Source: an uncultured beta proteobacterium (GTDB taxonomy: Bacteria > Pseudomonadota > Gammaproteobacteria > Burkholderiales > Burkholderiaceae). From it: a DNA stretch of 64,000 bases. This document shows, piece by piece, positions 18,591-28,642 of this stretch. The position numbers were made by a program, and so were the translations under genes. Location: assembly GCA_903826775.1 (NCBI GenBank), contig CAIKFU010000024.1, forward strand, positions 1-64,000. The letters run 5' to 3'. Under the pieces are notes generated by a model. The model was not told the origin of the DNA, did no database searches, and saw nothing but the letters and a program-made list of their open reading frames with translations. Within the stretch, counting starts at the first letter, position 1. The number at the start of each line of letters is the position of its first letter.

Positions 18591-19565
18591 ATGAGCCAAT
18601 CTAATATTAATTTGGCAGCCGACCTGGATTACCAAAAAACGATTCTTGGATCGGTTTCGCGTACTTTCGCGCTCACCATCCCATTGCTGCCACCCACACT
18701 AGAAAAAGTAGTGGGCAATACATATCTACTCTGCCGCATTATTGATACTGTAGAAGACGCGGCTGAACTTTCAGCGGAAACAAAAAATACCCTCTCCAAC
18801 AAGTTTCTACAGATTGTTTTAGGTCATGCTTCAGCAGAAACCTTTGTGATCCCATGCCTCGCTGCGCTTAAAAATTACCCCAATCAAGACGAGCTTGATC
18901 TAATCAAACATACGCCGAATGTTTTAAATGTGTTGCACACCTGCGATTTGGCCCAGCAAGCTGCCGTTGGCCAATGCATCTCCATCATGTCTAAAGGGAT
19001 GTCCAATTTTCATGTAAAGCAATCCCAATCTGGACTAGAAAACCTACAGGAATTTGAAGCTTATTGTTATGTTGTAGCTGGTGTGGTTGGTGAGATGCTT
19101 ACAACAATTTTTAGTCATTACTCTCCGAAATTCGCAAGCAGTATCCAAGGTAAGGAATATTTGGCTATTTCCTTTGGCCAAGCCTTGCAAATGACCAATA
19201 TCCTGAAAGACGCTCCGATAGATAGTCTGCGGAACGTCTCTTGGAAACCCGCCGAGATGAGTCAACAAGATCTACTGAGAATTGCGTATCAAAAACTAGA
19301 AGATGCCTTGCAATACATAAAGCTAATACCAAAAAGTGAAGTGGGAATACGGCGTTTTTGTTTATTGGCATTTGGCCTTGCGTCTATGACGCTAGAGAAG
19401 ATTGCAAAATACAATCAGCATGTCATCCCCAACGATGTCAAGCTAACTAGGGCTACAGTGCAGATATTTTATGGATTGACCAAGCTGATCTCAACCAACG
19501 ATTTTTTAATTGGTCTATTTTTCAATCGCTCTACCTGCTATCTAAAAAAATTCGCAGGATCTTAA
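18591..19565 (+). CDS. Squalene/phytoene synthase family protein, squalene-synthase-like
   Basis: A 324-residue prenyl-condensing enzyme of the type that joins two farnesyl or geranylgeranyl diphosphates head to head. The N-terminal SVSRTFALTIPLLP and first aspartate motif DTVED (52-56) are intact, as is YVVAGVVGEMLT. The second motif is NILKDAPIDSLRN (about 202-214), with D-x-x-x-D in place of the usual D-x-x-E-D. This resembles the eukaryote-like squalene synthase branch rather than CrtB. No hopanoid (shc, hpn) or carotenoid genes are in the window. The 3' end overlaps the convergent ogt by 4 bp. G+C is low (22 of 60 in 19021-19080). Confidence 0.85.
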   Translation: MSQSNINLAADLDYQKTILGSVSRTFALTIPLLPPTLEKVVGNTYLLCRIIDTVEDAAELSAETKNTLSNKFLQIVLGHASAETFVIPCLAALKNYPNQDELDLIKHTPNVLNVLHTCDLAQQAAVGQCISIMSKGMSNFHVKQSQSGLENLQEFEAYCYVVAGVVGEMLTTIFSHYSPKFASSIQGKEYLAISFGQALQMTNILKDAPIDSLRNVSWKPAEMSQQDLLRIAYQKLEDALQYIKLIPKSEVGIRRFCLLAFGLASMTLEKIAKYNQHVIPNDVKLTRATVQIFYGLTKLISTNDFLIGLFFNRSTCYLKKFAGS

Positions 19566-20101
19566 ACTGCTCCCTCGTGACTCAATAACCACGTTTTTAT
19601 TTCTCGATAAAAACCCACAGTATTTTCTTTCATAAATCCACCCACGCCTTGAGCCGATACAATCCGATGGCAGGGCACGATTAACGGGTATGGATTTGCC
19701 CCACAAGCACCGCCGACAGCACGCGGTCCACTTTTAACCTGCTTCGCCAACGCGCCATAAGTCATCGTACTGCCAACGGCAACCTGCCTCACTGCATGCC
19801 AAACCTTCTGTTGATGGGCCGTTCCAAAAGGCTTCAGAGGCAAATCAAAAGTACATGCCGGATTTTTAAAATATTGCTTAATTTGCCTTACCGTTTCTTT
19901 TGCAAGCGCGTTTTTCGGAGCACTAAGTGGAGCCTTCTTGGAAAGGTACTCCACTCCAGTCACCATCAAACTGCCATCCACGAAATCGGTTGATATTCCC
20001 AGCCTACCAAAGGGGGCCTCAACCACGCAATAATTTCTACTTAAACCCAACTGCCCTAACAAGGGCTGCGCTAAAAGGGGGGTTGGATTTGCTTTGGTCA
20101 T
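19562..20101 (-). CDS. ogt: Methylated-DNA-protein-cysteine S-methyltransferase
   Basis: Suicide DNA repair protein that takes the alkyl group from O6-alkylguanine or O4-alkylthymine onto its own cysteine. It has 179 residues: an N-terminal Ogt-like domain (VVEAPFGRLGIS) and the C-terminal domain with GSTMTYGALA, the helix-turn-helix Arg region SGPRAVGGACGANPYP, and the acceptor motif VPCHRIV (Cys about residue 143). Without an Ada-type regulatory domain, this is the constitutive Ogt/MGMT form. No clear ribosome-binding site precedes the ATG at 20101. It overlaps the convergent squalene-synthase-like gene by 4 bp. Confidence 0.93.
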   Translation of the reverse strand: MTKANPTPLLAQPLLGQLGLSRNYCVVEAPFGRLGISTDFVDGSLMVTGVEYLSKKAPLSAPKNALAKETVRQIKQYFKNPACTFDLPLKPFGTAHQQKVWHAVRQVAVGSTMTYGALAKQVKSGPRAVGGACGANPYPLIVPCHRIVSAQGVGGFMKENTVGFYREIKTWLLSHEGAV

Positions 20102-20218
20102 ATTCTGAATGTTCTCATAAACTTTTGGCCAACTTATTTAAGAGGATTTTGGTCGCCAACGGGTTGGTAGTTCCATTTTGCTATATTGAAGAGATCTCCT
20201 CTCTTGTAGGTATCCTAG

Positions 20219-21502
20219 ATGAGCACTTTTTTTGATGATTGGCCAACCTTCGCTCAAATTGGTCTAGTGGTATTTTTACTGGCATTATCTGGCTTTTTCT
20301 CCATGTCTGAAACAAGTATGCTGGCATCAAACAGGCATCGCTTGCGGGCGATGGCGAGTAGCGGGCATTCTGGTGCGGCATTGGCCGCTAGGCTGATTAA
20401 GCGCATTGACTCTCTCCTTTCCGTATTGCTCATCTCCAATAACCTGATCAATACCATCCTCCCGATCCTAGTCACCAGTCTGGCACTTCACCTATTTGGC
20501 AACAGCGGCTTTGTTCTATCGATTGCCACCTTGGGAATTGCTTTGCTGATCATTGTTTTTAGCGAAATTACCCCTAAGGTCATTGGCGCCGCCTTTCCTG
20601 AAAAAATTGCTAGCCACGTAGGCTGGTTCATTCTCCCGCTAATCTACCTGCTTTCACCACTTCTATGGCTGATCAACAACTTTGTTTCAGGCCTCATGCA
20701 TTTGCTTGGACTGCAAAATAAGCCGGACACTTCCGCCATGAGCACCGAGGAACTTAAAAGCTTGGTATTGGAAACCAATCACTTTGTATCAAATCACCAC
20801 CGGAAAATCCTGCTAAACCTATTTAATTTGGAAAATATTTCCGTTGATGATGTGATGACACCCAGATCGAAGATTGAGATTCTCGATCTTTCTCGCCCCA
20901 TCGAAGAGGTTATTCGTCAACTGGAAACCTGCTATCACAATAAACTGCCGGTTTGCACAAGCGATCTGGCGCACATTACAGGGATTTTATCGGTCAGAAA
21001 AGCCCTTTCATTGCTTGGAAATGCCAACTTGGATTATCGGGACTTTTATGAATTGCTCAGCGATCCGTATTTCATCCCTAGCGGTACACCCGTCCTTCAA
21101 CAGATGCAATTCTTTCAAGACAACCAACAACGCTTAAGTTTAGTGGTTGATGAGTATGGAGAAGTATTGGGATTGGTAACGTTTGAAGACATTGTTGAAG
21201 AGCTTATCGGGGAATTCACAACCTCATTCTCCAATCTTTCGAATGAACCCCAATGGCTTGACGATGGCACCTATGTCGCTACTGGAGATACCAACTTGAG
21301 AGACCTCAACCGCTTACTCAACCTCACTTTGCCGCTCAACGGACCAAAAACACTCAACGGATTACTTCTAGAAGAATTGGAGGCGATACCCGAACACGAT
21401 GTCAGCATTAAAGTGGCTGGAATCGTTATGGAAATCGTTCAATTTAACGAACAGGGCGTCAAAACCGTCAGACTTCATCGACCTCTGACGGTTTCTAAAT
21501 AG
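20219..21502 (+). CDS. CNNM/CorC-HlyC family membrane protein with CBS pair
   Basis: A 427-residue membrane protein: an N-terminal CNNM (DUF21) domain with about four membrane segments (10-190, FFSMSETSMLASNRHRL), two CBS domains (about 205-330, VDDVMTPRSKIE and SLVVDEYGEVLGLVTFEDI), and a C-terminal CorC_HlyC domain (about 345-425). This is the YfjD/CorB-type architecture linked to magnesium or cobalt efflux and ion homeostasis; the CBS pair probably binds adenine nucleotides. In related genera the same gene lies upstream of type IV pilus genes; none are seen here. Confidence 0.9.
   Translation: MSTFFDDWPTFAQIGLVVFLLALSGFFSMSETSMLASNRHRLRAMASSGHSGAALAARLIKRIDSLLSVLLISNNLINTILPILVTSLALHLFGNSGFVLSIATLGIALLIIVFSEITPKVIGAAFPEKIASHVGWFILPLIYLLSPLLWLINNFVSGLMHLLGLQNKPDTSAMSTEELKSLVLETNHFVSNHHRKILLNLFNLENISVDDVMTPRSKIEILDLSRPIEEVIRQLETCYHNKLPVCTSDLAHITGILSVRKALSLLGNANLDYRDFYELLSDPYFIPSGTPVLQQMQFFQDNQQRLSLVVDEYGEVLGLVTFEDIVEELIGEFTTSFSNLSNEPQWLDDGTYVATGDTNLRDLNRLLNLTLPLNGPKTLNGLLLEELEAIPEHDVSIKVAGIVMEIVQFNEQGVKTVRLHRPLTVSK
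21462..21494 (+). terminator. Hairpin in the last codons of the CorC-like gene
   Basis: Perfect 10-bp stem AAACCGTCAG/CTGACGGTTT with a 13-nt loop, ending 8 bp before the end of the stop codon region. No U tract follows beyond TTTCTAAAT. It may act as a terminator or 3'-end stabiliser; it also encodes the protein's last residues. Confidence 0.4.
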
Positions 21503-21760
21503 CTTCCCGACTCTAAGATGCAGCACCCTGACTACGTTTATTTTGACCATTGTGGTCCTGCCGCTCTTTTGTCTGCCTCGCCCTACCCAACATCCTTTTG
21601 ATGGCATCCATACGAAGCCTCACCGATGGGTTTCTCTGGTTATCTTGACGGGGTAAAAGTCATTTTTAAACCTTTCCATTTTGACCTTTTCTGGTTTTTG
21701 CTGGCATTATTCAATTGATAAGCCCTCTGTTTTCCTTCAAACCCATCTCCCCCCGATATC
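21503..21760. other. Intergenic region between the CorC-like gene and coaE, no supported gene
   Basis: No ORF with a start, ribosome-binding site and family match is visible on either strand. One plus-strand frame (about 21517-21653) reads as a short hydrophobic segment (TTFILTIVVLPLFCLP) ending at a stop but has no ATG. This is the place where relatives carry pilB-pilC-pilD ahead of coaE. It could be decayed sequence or the coaE promoter region. Confidence 0.4.
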
Positions 21761-22414
21761 ATGACCGAACCCAACCTAGCCGCTTTAAAAGGAATCATTC
21801 CATTAATTGGGCTTACCGGCGGAATTGGATCGGGTAAAAGTGTCGTGGCTACCGCACTGGCTGAGCTTGGTGGAAAAATCATAGATGCTGATCAGATCGC
21901 CCATCAGATTACGGGACCCGGGGGGATTGCCATCCCACTCATCGAAAACGAGTTTGGCAGCCAGTTTCTCACTTCTGAGAGCGCTTTAGATCGCGCAAAA
22001 ATGCGTTCCCTAGTATTCAAAGACCCTATCGCCAGAGTTCAATTAGAGGACATAACCCACCCCCTAATTCGTCAAGAAACACTTCGGCAAGCCTTCGAGG
22101 CAAAAGAAAATCAAGCAAAATATCTCATTTTTGTGGTTCCACTGCTTCTAGAATCAGGCTTATGGGAGCACTTATTGGATCACGTGGTGGTTGTAGATTG
22201 CTCTGAAGAAACCCAAATTCAAAGAGTCATGCGGCGCAACGGACTGGAAAGAGCGGAAGTGGAAAGAATTCTTGATGCTCAGGCAAGCAGAACTGACAGA
22301 CTCAGCCATGCTGACACGGTCATCCAGAACGATGGGGCTTTAAGTTCGCTGCAACCTCAAATCGAACTTTTGTACCAAAAAATTCTTGGAATTTGCCAAC
22401 ATAAAGCCAGTTAA
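21761..22414 (+). CDS. coaE: Dephospho-CoA kinase
   Basis: Last step of coenzyme A synthesis: ATP-dependent phosphorylation of the 3'-hydroxyl of dephospho-CoA. Its 217 residues carry the P-loop GLTGGIGSGKS (17-27), DADQIAHQI (about 41), the conserved ITHPLIR (about 104) and VVPLLLESGLW followed by VVVDCSEETQIQR in the lid region. Ten residues precede the P-loop region compared with the shortest forms. zapD follows 17 bp later, the usual pairing in proteobacteria. Confidence 0.96.
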   Translation: MTEPNLAALKGIIPLIGLTGGIGSGKSVVATALAELGGKIIDADQIAHQITGPGGIAIPLIENEFGSQFLTSESALDRAKMRSLVFKDPIARVQLEDITHPLIRQETLRQAFEAKENQAKYLIFVVPLLLESGLWEHLLDHVVVVDCSEETQIQRVMRRNGLERAEVERILDAQASRTDRLSHADTVIQNDGALSSLQPQIELLYQKILGICQHKAS

Positions 22415-22431
22415 GAATAGAATATGGTCTT

Positions 22432-23184
22432 GTGATTGTCTACGAATACCCTTTCAATGAATTGGTCCGAAGCATGCTTCGGCTGGAGTATCTTTTCTTT
22501 CGATTCAACCACTTCTTAAAATCAGACGACCCGGAACTTCACCACAATGCAATTGCCGCCCTTTTTGATTTGGGTGAAATCGGTGCTCGGGGCGATATCA
22601 AATCGCTTCTATTGAAAGAATTTGAACGTCAAAAATATACGCTCAACGGACTTAAGTCTTCCCAAAAAGTCGATCAAGAAGTATTAGGCCAAGCGCTGGC
22701 AGAAATTGACTCCATCTCTTTACAGGTCAATCAAGCGCAAGGAAAACCAAACACCAGTATTACTGATAGCGAATGGCTTAACTCCATCCGCACCCGCCTT
22801 AGCATTCCTGGCGGAACAAGTCCAATTGATTTACCCAGCTACTATGCTTGGAAAAATAGTCCGGCCGTGCAGCGACGTGAACTACTGGAAAGCTTTGTTG
22901 AACCATTGCTTCCCTGGCAAGGAGCTTGCCAATTATTATTACGTCTCCTGCGGCAATCGGGAGAGGCAAGAGACGTTGTTGCACATCAAGGCGCCTTTCA
23001 GCAAGCTCCGGCTGGAAAAATTTATCAGTTAATGCGAATCGCTGTTGAGGATGATTCACTCTATTCTGAAATCAGTGCAAACAAATACCTCTTGTCTGTA
23101 CGTTTTCTGAGGACAGAAAAAGATAAAAAGGCGCAAATCATCAACGAGGATATTCCGTTTAAGCTGACTTTGTGCCAACTTTAA
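22432..23184 (+). CDS. zapD: Cell division protein ZapD
   Basis: Cytosolic protein that binds and bundles FtsZ at the division ring. Its 250 residues are all-helical N-terminally with the family start IVYEYPFNELVRSMLRLE and a C-terminal beta domain ending RFLRTEKDKKAQIINEDI. The start is GTG at 22432; the nearby ATG at 22424 runs into a stop after three codons. The ribosome-binding site is weak, so translation may depend on coaE. The last 26 bp overlap the convergent Nudix gene. The zinc protein gene yacG, often next, is not found between zapD and the Nudix gene. Confidence 0.93.
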   Translation: MIVYEYPFNELVRSMLRLEYLFFRFNHFLKSDDPELHHNAIAALFDLGEIGARGDIKSLLLKEFERQKYTLNGLKSSQKVDQEVLGQALAEIDSISLQVNQAQGKPNTSITDSEWLNSIRTRLSIPGGTSPIDLPSYYAWKNSPAVQRRELLESFVEPLLPWQGACQLLLRLLRQSGEARDVVAHQGAFQQAPAGKIYQLMRIAVEDDSLYSEISANKYLLSVRFLRTEKDKKAQIINEDIPFKLTLCQL

Positions 23185-23602
23185 TCTGATTTAAAATTTC
23201 CTTAAGTTTTTCCAGCATTGGCCACGCAGCAGGCAGCAAAGGCCCAACCGAAGGGCCTTCGTCACACACCGTTTGCCAAGATAAATTTTGTCCCTCACAC
23301 CCCTTGGGGATCCCAACCCAATCGTGAATTACGCTGACATGCAAGCGAACATAAGCATGGGGGTAATCATGTTCGATCACCATCAACTCTTTGCCGGATT
23401 CAATCTCAATACCAAGCTCTTCTTGCAACTCGCGCTTTAATGCCTGAAAAACCGTTTCGCCAGACTCGATCTTTCCACCGGGAACTTCCCAATACCCTGC
23501 ATAGGGCTTACCGACCGGTCTCTGCCCTAATAAATATTGACCATCCTGATTGAGCAATATGCCAGCAGCAACTTCAGTAATTTGGCGATCGAAATTCGTC
23601 AT
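23159..23602 (-). CDS. MutT-like Nudix hydrolase (8-oxo-dGTP diphosphatase type)
   Basis: A 147-residue Nudix protein. The Nudix box runs from GGKIESGET (42) to RELQEELGI (65) with all catalytic glutamates, after EVAAGILL-type strands and QRPVGKPYAGYWEVPG, the MutT pattern for sanitising oxidised nucleotides such as 8-oxo-dGTP. The C-terminal WPMLEKLKEIL segment fits. In gammaproteobacteria mutT also lies near secA and zapD. It is transcribed with the DUF815 ATPase and argJ upstream (13 bp and 8 bp gaps) and its 3' end overlaps zapD by 26 bp. Confidence 0.88.
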   Translation of the reverse strand: MTNFDRQITEVAAGILLNQDGQYLLGQRPVGKPYAGYWEVPGGKIESGETVFQALKRELQEELGIEIESGKELMVIEHDYPHAYVRLHVSVIHDWVGIPKGCEGQNLSWQTVCDEGPSVGPLLPAAWPMLEKLKEILNQIKVGTKSA

Positions 23603-23614
23603 TTCGACAAGCGT

Positions 23615-24472
23615 CTAAGCGCGCTTACCGGCCCAGTGCTTAGCAAATTGCCAGGCCACGCGTCCGGATCGAGAGCCACGCTCCAATGCCCATACCAAAG
23701 CTTCGGCACGAACTGTTGCAATTTCCGTTTCACTTAAACCAAAATGACGCAACCAATGGGCGACAATTTCGAGGTATTCATCTTGCTTTGGCGGATAAAA
23801 GGAAAGCCAAAGACCAAACCGCTCCGATAAGGAAATTTTCTCCTCAACCACTTCGCCAGGATGAATTTCACCATCATCACTGTGAACATACCCTTCGTTG
23901 TCTTTCATGTATTCAGGTAATAAATGGCGTCGATTTGAAGTTGCATAAATCAGAATATTGTCAACTTGAGCAGATACTGAACCGTCTAAAGCAGACTTCA
24001 TGGCTTTATATCCCGACTCCCCCTCTTCAAAAGAAAGGTCATCACAAAAAACAATGAAGCGCTCCGAACGGACTGCCAACAATTCCGTAATATCCGCCAA
24101 ATCGGCAAGATGTTCTTTTTCAACCTCAACCAGACGCAATCCTTGTTCTGCAAACTCATGCAGGCAGGCTTTAATCAGTGAGGATTTTCCAGTGCCGCGA
24201 GCACCAGTTAGCAAAATATTGTTTGCGGGCTTTTTCTGAATAAAGTGGCGGGTATTGTCACGAATGGCATCGCGTTGTCGATCAATATGCTGCAGATCAT
24301 TAAACGTAATATCCGAGACATACTTTACCGGCTGCAAAAACCCAATACTGCCAAATATGCTATCCCTTCGACGCCACCGAAAGGCGGTGGCTGATTTCCA
24401 CTGCTCATCGGTTAGCGGTTTTGGCAAAAAAGTGTCTAAATGGCTGAGTAGCCGATCCAATTTATCGTTCAT
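23615..24472 (-). CDS. DUF815 family AAA-type ATPase
   Basis: A 285-residue ATP-binding protein of the DUF815 family, without an assigned cellular role. Walker A is GARGTGKSS (90-98), Walker B is FIVFCDDLSF (about 140), and a sensor-like IYATSNRRHLLPEYM follows (about 182); RSGRVAWQFAKHWAG ends the protein. The fold resembles DnaA/AAA ATPases. It sits 7 bp after argJ and 12 bp before the Nudix gene, a neighbourhood seen in several Burkholderiales, but this gives no clear function. Confidence 0.88.
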   Translation of the reverse strand: MNDKLDRLLSHLDTFLPKPLTDEQWKSATAFRWRRRDSIFGSIGFLQPVKYVSDITFNDLQHIDRQRDAIRDNTRHFIQKKPANNILLTGARGTGKSSLIKACLHEFAEQGLRLVEVEKEHLADLADITELLAVRSERFIVFCDDLSFEEGESGYKAMKSALDGSVSAQVDNILIYATSNRRHLLPEYMKDNEGYVHSDDGEIHPGEVVEEKISLSERFGLWLSFYPPKQDEYLEIVAHWLRHFGLSETEIATVRAEALVWALERGSRSGRVAWQFAKHWAGKRA

Positions 24473-24479
24473 TCAATTC

Positions 24480-25715
24480 CTACGAGCGGTAATCAGCATT
24501 AATGGATACATACTCATGCGATAAATCGCACGTCCAAATCGTCTGCTCCGCTAGTCCTCGACCCAAATCAATTTTGACAGTAATTTCTGAGGATTGCATA
24601 ACCCGCTGCCCATCAGCTTCTTGATAGCTTGGATTTCTACCACCGTCTTTGGCAACCCAAACATCCCCCAACCACATCTGCACCCGATCTACATCCAGAT
24701 CCTCAATGCCGGCATAACCAATTGCAGCAAGAATTCGACCTAAATTGGGATCGCTTGCAAAAAATGCTGTTTTAACCAAAGGCGAGTGGGCAATGGCCTT
24801 GGCAACTTTTCGACATTCTTCGATCGATTTTCCACCCACCACTTCAATGGTAATAAATTTAGTAGCCCCTTCACCATCGCGCACAATCATTTGCGCCAAT
24901 TTTTCCGCCAAGGCAATTAAGGCTGCGCGCAAGATCACATAACTAGGATCCGTAACGGACCGGATCTTCACTGAAGACTGACCCGTAGCCATCACGATAA
25001 AAGAATCATTAGTCGATGTATCGCCATCAATGGTGATCGAGTTAAACGAATAATCGGCCACCTCTTTGGTTAGCTCGTTAAGCATACCCGGCGCAAATCC
25101 TGCATCCATCGCTATAAAACCCAACATCGTTGCCATATTGGGGTGAATCATTCCTGCACCCTTGCAAATCCCCGTCATAGTAACTTGACCATCCGGAGTC
25201 TGAATCACTACTGAACTCGCCTTAGGCTGAGTGTCCGTTGTCATGATGGCTTCAGCAGCATCTAGCCAATTGTCTTCACCTAAACCCTCAATCGCTTTGG
25301 GCAAGGCCAATATAATTTTTTCAACCGGCAAAGATTCCAAAATAACGCCCGTAGAAAATGGCAAAATCTGCTCAGGCTTGATCTGCAACGCTCCAGCCAA
25401 GGCATCGCACGTCTCCTGCGCGTGCCTCATCCCTTCGGTACCAGTACCTGCATTCGCATTCCCCGTGTTCACTACTAGGGCACGGATATTGTTCTCACCG
25501 CCGGTCCTAGCTAAATGCTCGCGGCAAATCTGAACTGGCGCCGCACAAAATCGATTCAAGGTAAAAACACCGGCAACCTGTGCTCCAAGTGGCAAGGTCA
25601 TTACTAGGAGATCTTTGCGATTGGCCTTTTTAATTCCAGCTTGGGTTATTCCGAGTTCAAAACCCTTTACAGGTAGCAGCTCGCTTTTCTGAGGTAGAGG
25701 TAAATTGACTGTCAT
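24480..25715 (-). CDS. argJ: Bifunctional glutamate N-acetyltransferase / ornithine acetyltransferase
   Basis: Arginine biosynthesis enzyme that recycles the acetyl group from N-acetylornithine to glutamate. It has 411 residues and self-cleaves into two chains at the Ala-Thr bond in PNMATMLGF (Thr about residue 196, which becomes the nucleophile). Also visible are NTGNANAGTG (about 83-92), [19 protein letters not shown] [13 protein letters not shown], and the oxyanion-hole region [10 protein letters not shown]. Whether it is mono- or bifunctional cannot be read from sequence. It leads a probable operon with the DUF815 and Nudix genes. Confidence 0.96.
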   Translation of the reverse strand: MTVNLPLPQKSELLPVKGFELGITQAGIKKANRKDLLVMTLPLGAQVAGVFTLNRFCAAPVQICREHLARTGGENNIRALVVNTGNANAGTGTEGMRHAQETCDALAGALQIKPEQILPFSTGVILESLPVEKIILALPKAIEGLGEDNWLDAAEAIMTTDTQPKASSVVIQTPDGQVTMTGICKGAGMIHPNMATMLGFIAMDAGFAPGMLNELTKEVADYSFNSITIDGDTSTNDSFIVMATGQSSVKIRSVTDPSYVILRAALIALAEKLAQMIVRDGEGATKFITIEVVGGKSIEECRKVAKAIAHSPLVKTAFFASDPNLGRILAAIGYAGIEDLDVDRVQMWLGDVWVAKDGGRNPSYQEADGQRVMQSSEITVKIDLGRGLAEQTIWTCDLSHEYVSINADYRS

Positions 25716-25775
25716 GATTCGTCAATTGTAGATGAGCCGCCTATTAACCGCATTGGCAATCCAGAAAGAAAAAAT

Positions 25776-25813
25776 CAAAGAAAAAGCCTTGTTGGCGGTA
25801 CCGCTGCAACAAG
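25776..25813 (-). terminator. Intrinsic terminator of secA
   Basis: On the minus strand, CTTGTTG pairs with CAACAAG and an inner GCGG with CCGC (25813-25788, 2-nt bulge), followed by GGCTTTTTCTTTGATTTTTTC. It starts 9 bp after the secA stop. It separates secA from argJ. Confidence 0.75.
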
Positions 25814-25821
25814 ACCATTCA

Positions 25822-28587
25822 TCAACCCAGTGAACCGTGACAATTCTTGTATTTTTTACCACTGCCGCAAGGGCAAGGATCATTGCGTCCCACCTTTGGA
25901 CCGTTTCGTATAGGCGCAGGGATCATTTCAATCTCAGTCTCCTGTGCCCCCATTAACCCTGCAATATCGGGAGTAACTTCCGAATGCTGGTATTGCATAT
26001 CGGTAATTTTGGCAATATCCTCATTCATCGATTCGGATGCCAGATCCAACTCGCTAGCGCTACGAATCTGAACGGTCATGATGTTTTTGACCACGTCGTT
26101 TTTGATAATGCCTAGCAGTTCTCCATAAAGCTCAAAAGCCTCGCGTCGATATTCTTGCTTCGGATCTTTTTGAGCATAACCTCGCAAGTGAATGCCCTGA
26201 CGCAAGTGATCCAATGCAGCCAAATGTTCGCGCCAATGGCTATCTAGGCTATACAACATGACGGATCTTTCAAATCCTGCAAATGACTCGCGCCCGGCCA
26301 AATCCACTTTTGCATCATATTCTGCCTTGGCGGCAGCTAAAACTCGATCCACAATCTCAGTGTCATCTATGCTATCGGCACCCTCAACCCACTCACGAAG
26401 GTTAACGCTCAAGCCCCAATCGCTCGACAAGATGCTTTCCAAGCCGGTCAAATCCCATTGCTCTTCCATTGACTCAAGGGGAACATGAAGCGCACATATG
26501 CCACGCAACACGTCGTCTCGTAGATTTGCAATTAGATCGCCAATATCACTGCTTTCCAAAACCTCATTTCTAAGACGATACGTTTCTTTGCGCTGGTCGT
26601 TTGCAACGTCGTCATATTCTAAAAGTTGCTTGCGCATATCGAAATTTCGACCTTCGACCTTGCGTTGCGCCGATTCAATCGAACGCGTAACCATCCCTGC
26701 TTCAATGGCCTCGCCTTCTGGCATCTTCAATCGATCCATGACGGCACGCAAACGATCGCCGGCAAAAATTCGCAGCAGAGAATCGTCCAAGGACAAATAA
26801 AACCGTGAGGATCCAGGATCACCCTGACGACCGGAACGGCCTCTCAACTGATTGTCGATACGACGGCTTTCGTGACGCTCGGTGCCAATAATATGCAGAC
26901 CACCGGCAACCAACACTTGGTCATGCAAACCCTGCCATTCATCTTGCAGGATTTTGATCTTTTGCTGTTTCTCTTTTTCGGTTAGGTCGTTATCGAGATC
27001 AATCAAGGCGGATTGTTTAGCGACATTGCCGCCCAAAACAATATCGGTACCACGACCGGCCATGTTCGTGGCTATCGTAATCATTTTTGGCCTACCCGCT
27101 TGGGCAATTATCTCAGCTTCGCGAGCATGCTGTTTCGCATTTAATACCTGATGCGAAAGTTTTCTCTGATCCAACATCTTAGAAATCAGCTCGGAATTCT
27201 CGATCGAGGTCGTCCCAACCAAAACCGGTTGACCCCGCTCATAGCAGTCTTGAATGTCTTTTACAACCGCGTCGTAACGTTCACGCGAGGTTTTATATAT
27301 TTGATCTTGTCGATCAGTACGCTGACTAATTCGATTCGGAGGGATCACCACTGTTTCAAGGTTATAGATTTCCTTGAATTCATAGGCTTCAGTATCCGCG
27401 GTTCCTGTCATGCCAGCCAACTTGCCATACATCCGGAAATAATTCTGAAAGGTGATCGTGGCCAAGGTTTGATTCTCGTTTTGAATCGGTACGCCTTCTT
27501 TTGCCTCAACGGCCTGATGCAAGCCATCAGACCAACGACGACCCTGCATCAATCGACCTGTAAATTCATCCACTATGATGACTTCTTTATTCTGCACTAC
27601 GTAGTGTTGATCGCGGTGATACAAACAATGCGCGCGTAATGCCGCATATACGTGATGCATCAAAGTAATGTTTTGAGGTGCGTACAAGGAATCGCCAGCA
27701 TTTAAGGCGCCCAGTTCGGCGAGAATATTTTCTGCTTTTTCGTGACCTTGCTCTGTTAGATAAACCTGTTGGGATTTTTCATCCACCCAATAATCACCAG
27801 GTTTCTCAACCCCGGTTCCATCGGATTTTTCCTCACCAATTTGCCGGTCCAAATAGGCCGGTAGAGCATTTATTTTGATGTACAAATCAGTATGGTCTTC
27901 AGCCTGACCAGAAATAATCAGCGGCGTACGGGCCTCATCAATCAATATCGAGTCTACTTCGTCAACAATGGCATAGGCTAAACCTCGCTGAACCCGTTGA
28001 CCAGGATCTTGAACCATGTTGTCGCGCAGATAATCAAAGCCGAATTCATTATTGGTGCCATAGGTAATATCGGCTGCATAGGCATCTTGCTTAGCCTGAT
28101 GTTCCATCTGCGACAAATTCACGCCAACTTTCATCCCCAAAAAACCGTAAAGAGCCGACATCCACTCGGCATCCCGCTGGGCCAAATAGTCATTGACCGT
28201 CACAACATGCACACCTTTTCCCGATAAGGCATTTAGGTATACGGGGAGCGTTGCCGTGAGGGTTTTTCCCTCACCAGTCCCCATTTCAGCAATTTTGCCT
28301 TGATGTAAAGCCAAACCACCCATTATTTGTGCGTCGAAATGTCGCATTTTCATAACGCGAACACTTGCTTCTCGAACGACTGCAAATGCTTCCGGGGTCA
28401 CATCATCCAATGCTTCGCCAGAGCTTAAACGACTCTTAAATTCAGCAGTTTTAGCTTGCAATGAAGCATCATCGAGCGCTTGCAGGCTTTGCTCAAAAGC
28501 GCTAACCTTAGCAACCACTTTGCGATATTGCTTTAATAGGCGGTCGTTACGACTGCCGACCAGGGTTTTAAGAAGACCGATTACCAT
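25822..28587 (-). CDS. secA: Protein translocase ATPase SecA
   Basis: Motor ATPase that pushes preproteins through SecYEG. Its 921 residues include Walker A GTGEGKT (about 102-108), the DEAD-like Walker [14 protein letters not shown] (about 209-221), [15 protein letters not shown] (about 505), [15 protein letters not shown] (about 585), and a C-terminal zinc motif [17 protein letters not shown] for SecB and lipid contact. The start [16 protein letters not shown] is the family N-terminus. The upstream region to the divergent DciA-like gene is 55 bp. SecM or its leader is not visible. Confidence 0.99.
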   Translation of the reverse strand: MVIGLLKTLVGSRNDRLLKQYRKVVAKVSAFEQSLQALDDASLQAKTAEFKSRLSSGEALDDVTPEAFAVVREASVRVMKMRHFDAQIMGGLALHQGKIAEMGTGEGKTLTATLPVYLNALSGKGVHVVTVNDYLAQRDAEWMSALYGFLGMKVGVNLSQMEHQAKQDAYAADITYGTNNEFGFDYLRDNMVQDPGQRVQRGLAYAIVDEVDSILIDEARTPLIISGQAEDHTDLYIKINALPAYLDRQIGEEKSDGTGVEKPGDYWVDEKSQQVYLTEQGHEKAENILAELGALNAGDSLYAPQNITLMHHVYAALRAHCLYHRDQHYVVQNKEVIIVDEFTGRLMQGRRWSDGLHQAVEAKEGVPIQNENQTLATITFQNYFRMYGKLAGMTGTADTEAYEFKEIYNLETVVIPPNRISQRTDRQDQIYKTSRERYDAVVKDIQDCYERGQPVLVGTTSIENSELISKMLDQRKLSHQVLNAKQHAREAEIIAQAGRPKMITIATNMAGRGTDIVLGGNVAKQSALIDLDNDLTEKEKQQKIKILQDEWQGLHDQVLVAGGLHIIGTERHESRRIDNQLRGRSGRQGDPGSSRFYLSLDDSLLRIFAGDRLRAVMDRLKMPEGEAIEAGMVTRSIESAQRKVEGRNFDMRKQLLEYDDVANDQRKETYRLRNEVLESSDIGDLIANLRDDVLRGICALHVPLESMEEQWDLTGLESILSSDWGLSVNLREWVEGADSIDDTEIVDRVLAAAKAEYDAKVDLAGRESFAGFERSVMLYSLDSHWREHLAALDHLRQGIHLRGYAQKDPKQEYRREAFELYGELLGIIKNDVVKNIMTVQIRSASELDLASESMNEDIAKITDMQYQHSEVTPDIAGLMGAQETEIEMIPAPIRNGPKVGRNDPCPCGSGKKYKNCHGSLG

Positions 28588-28642
28588 GGGATATTGAAGA
28601 AAATTAAGCCCTTGAGTTTATCACCCCGTACACTAAGTTTTC

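Noticed and set aside
21368..21607. Minus-strand frame of 79 codons spanning the CorC-like gene end and the following gap
   Set aside because: Mostly opposite a real gene, no ribosome-binding site, no family pattern.
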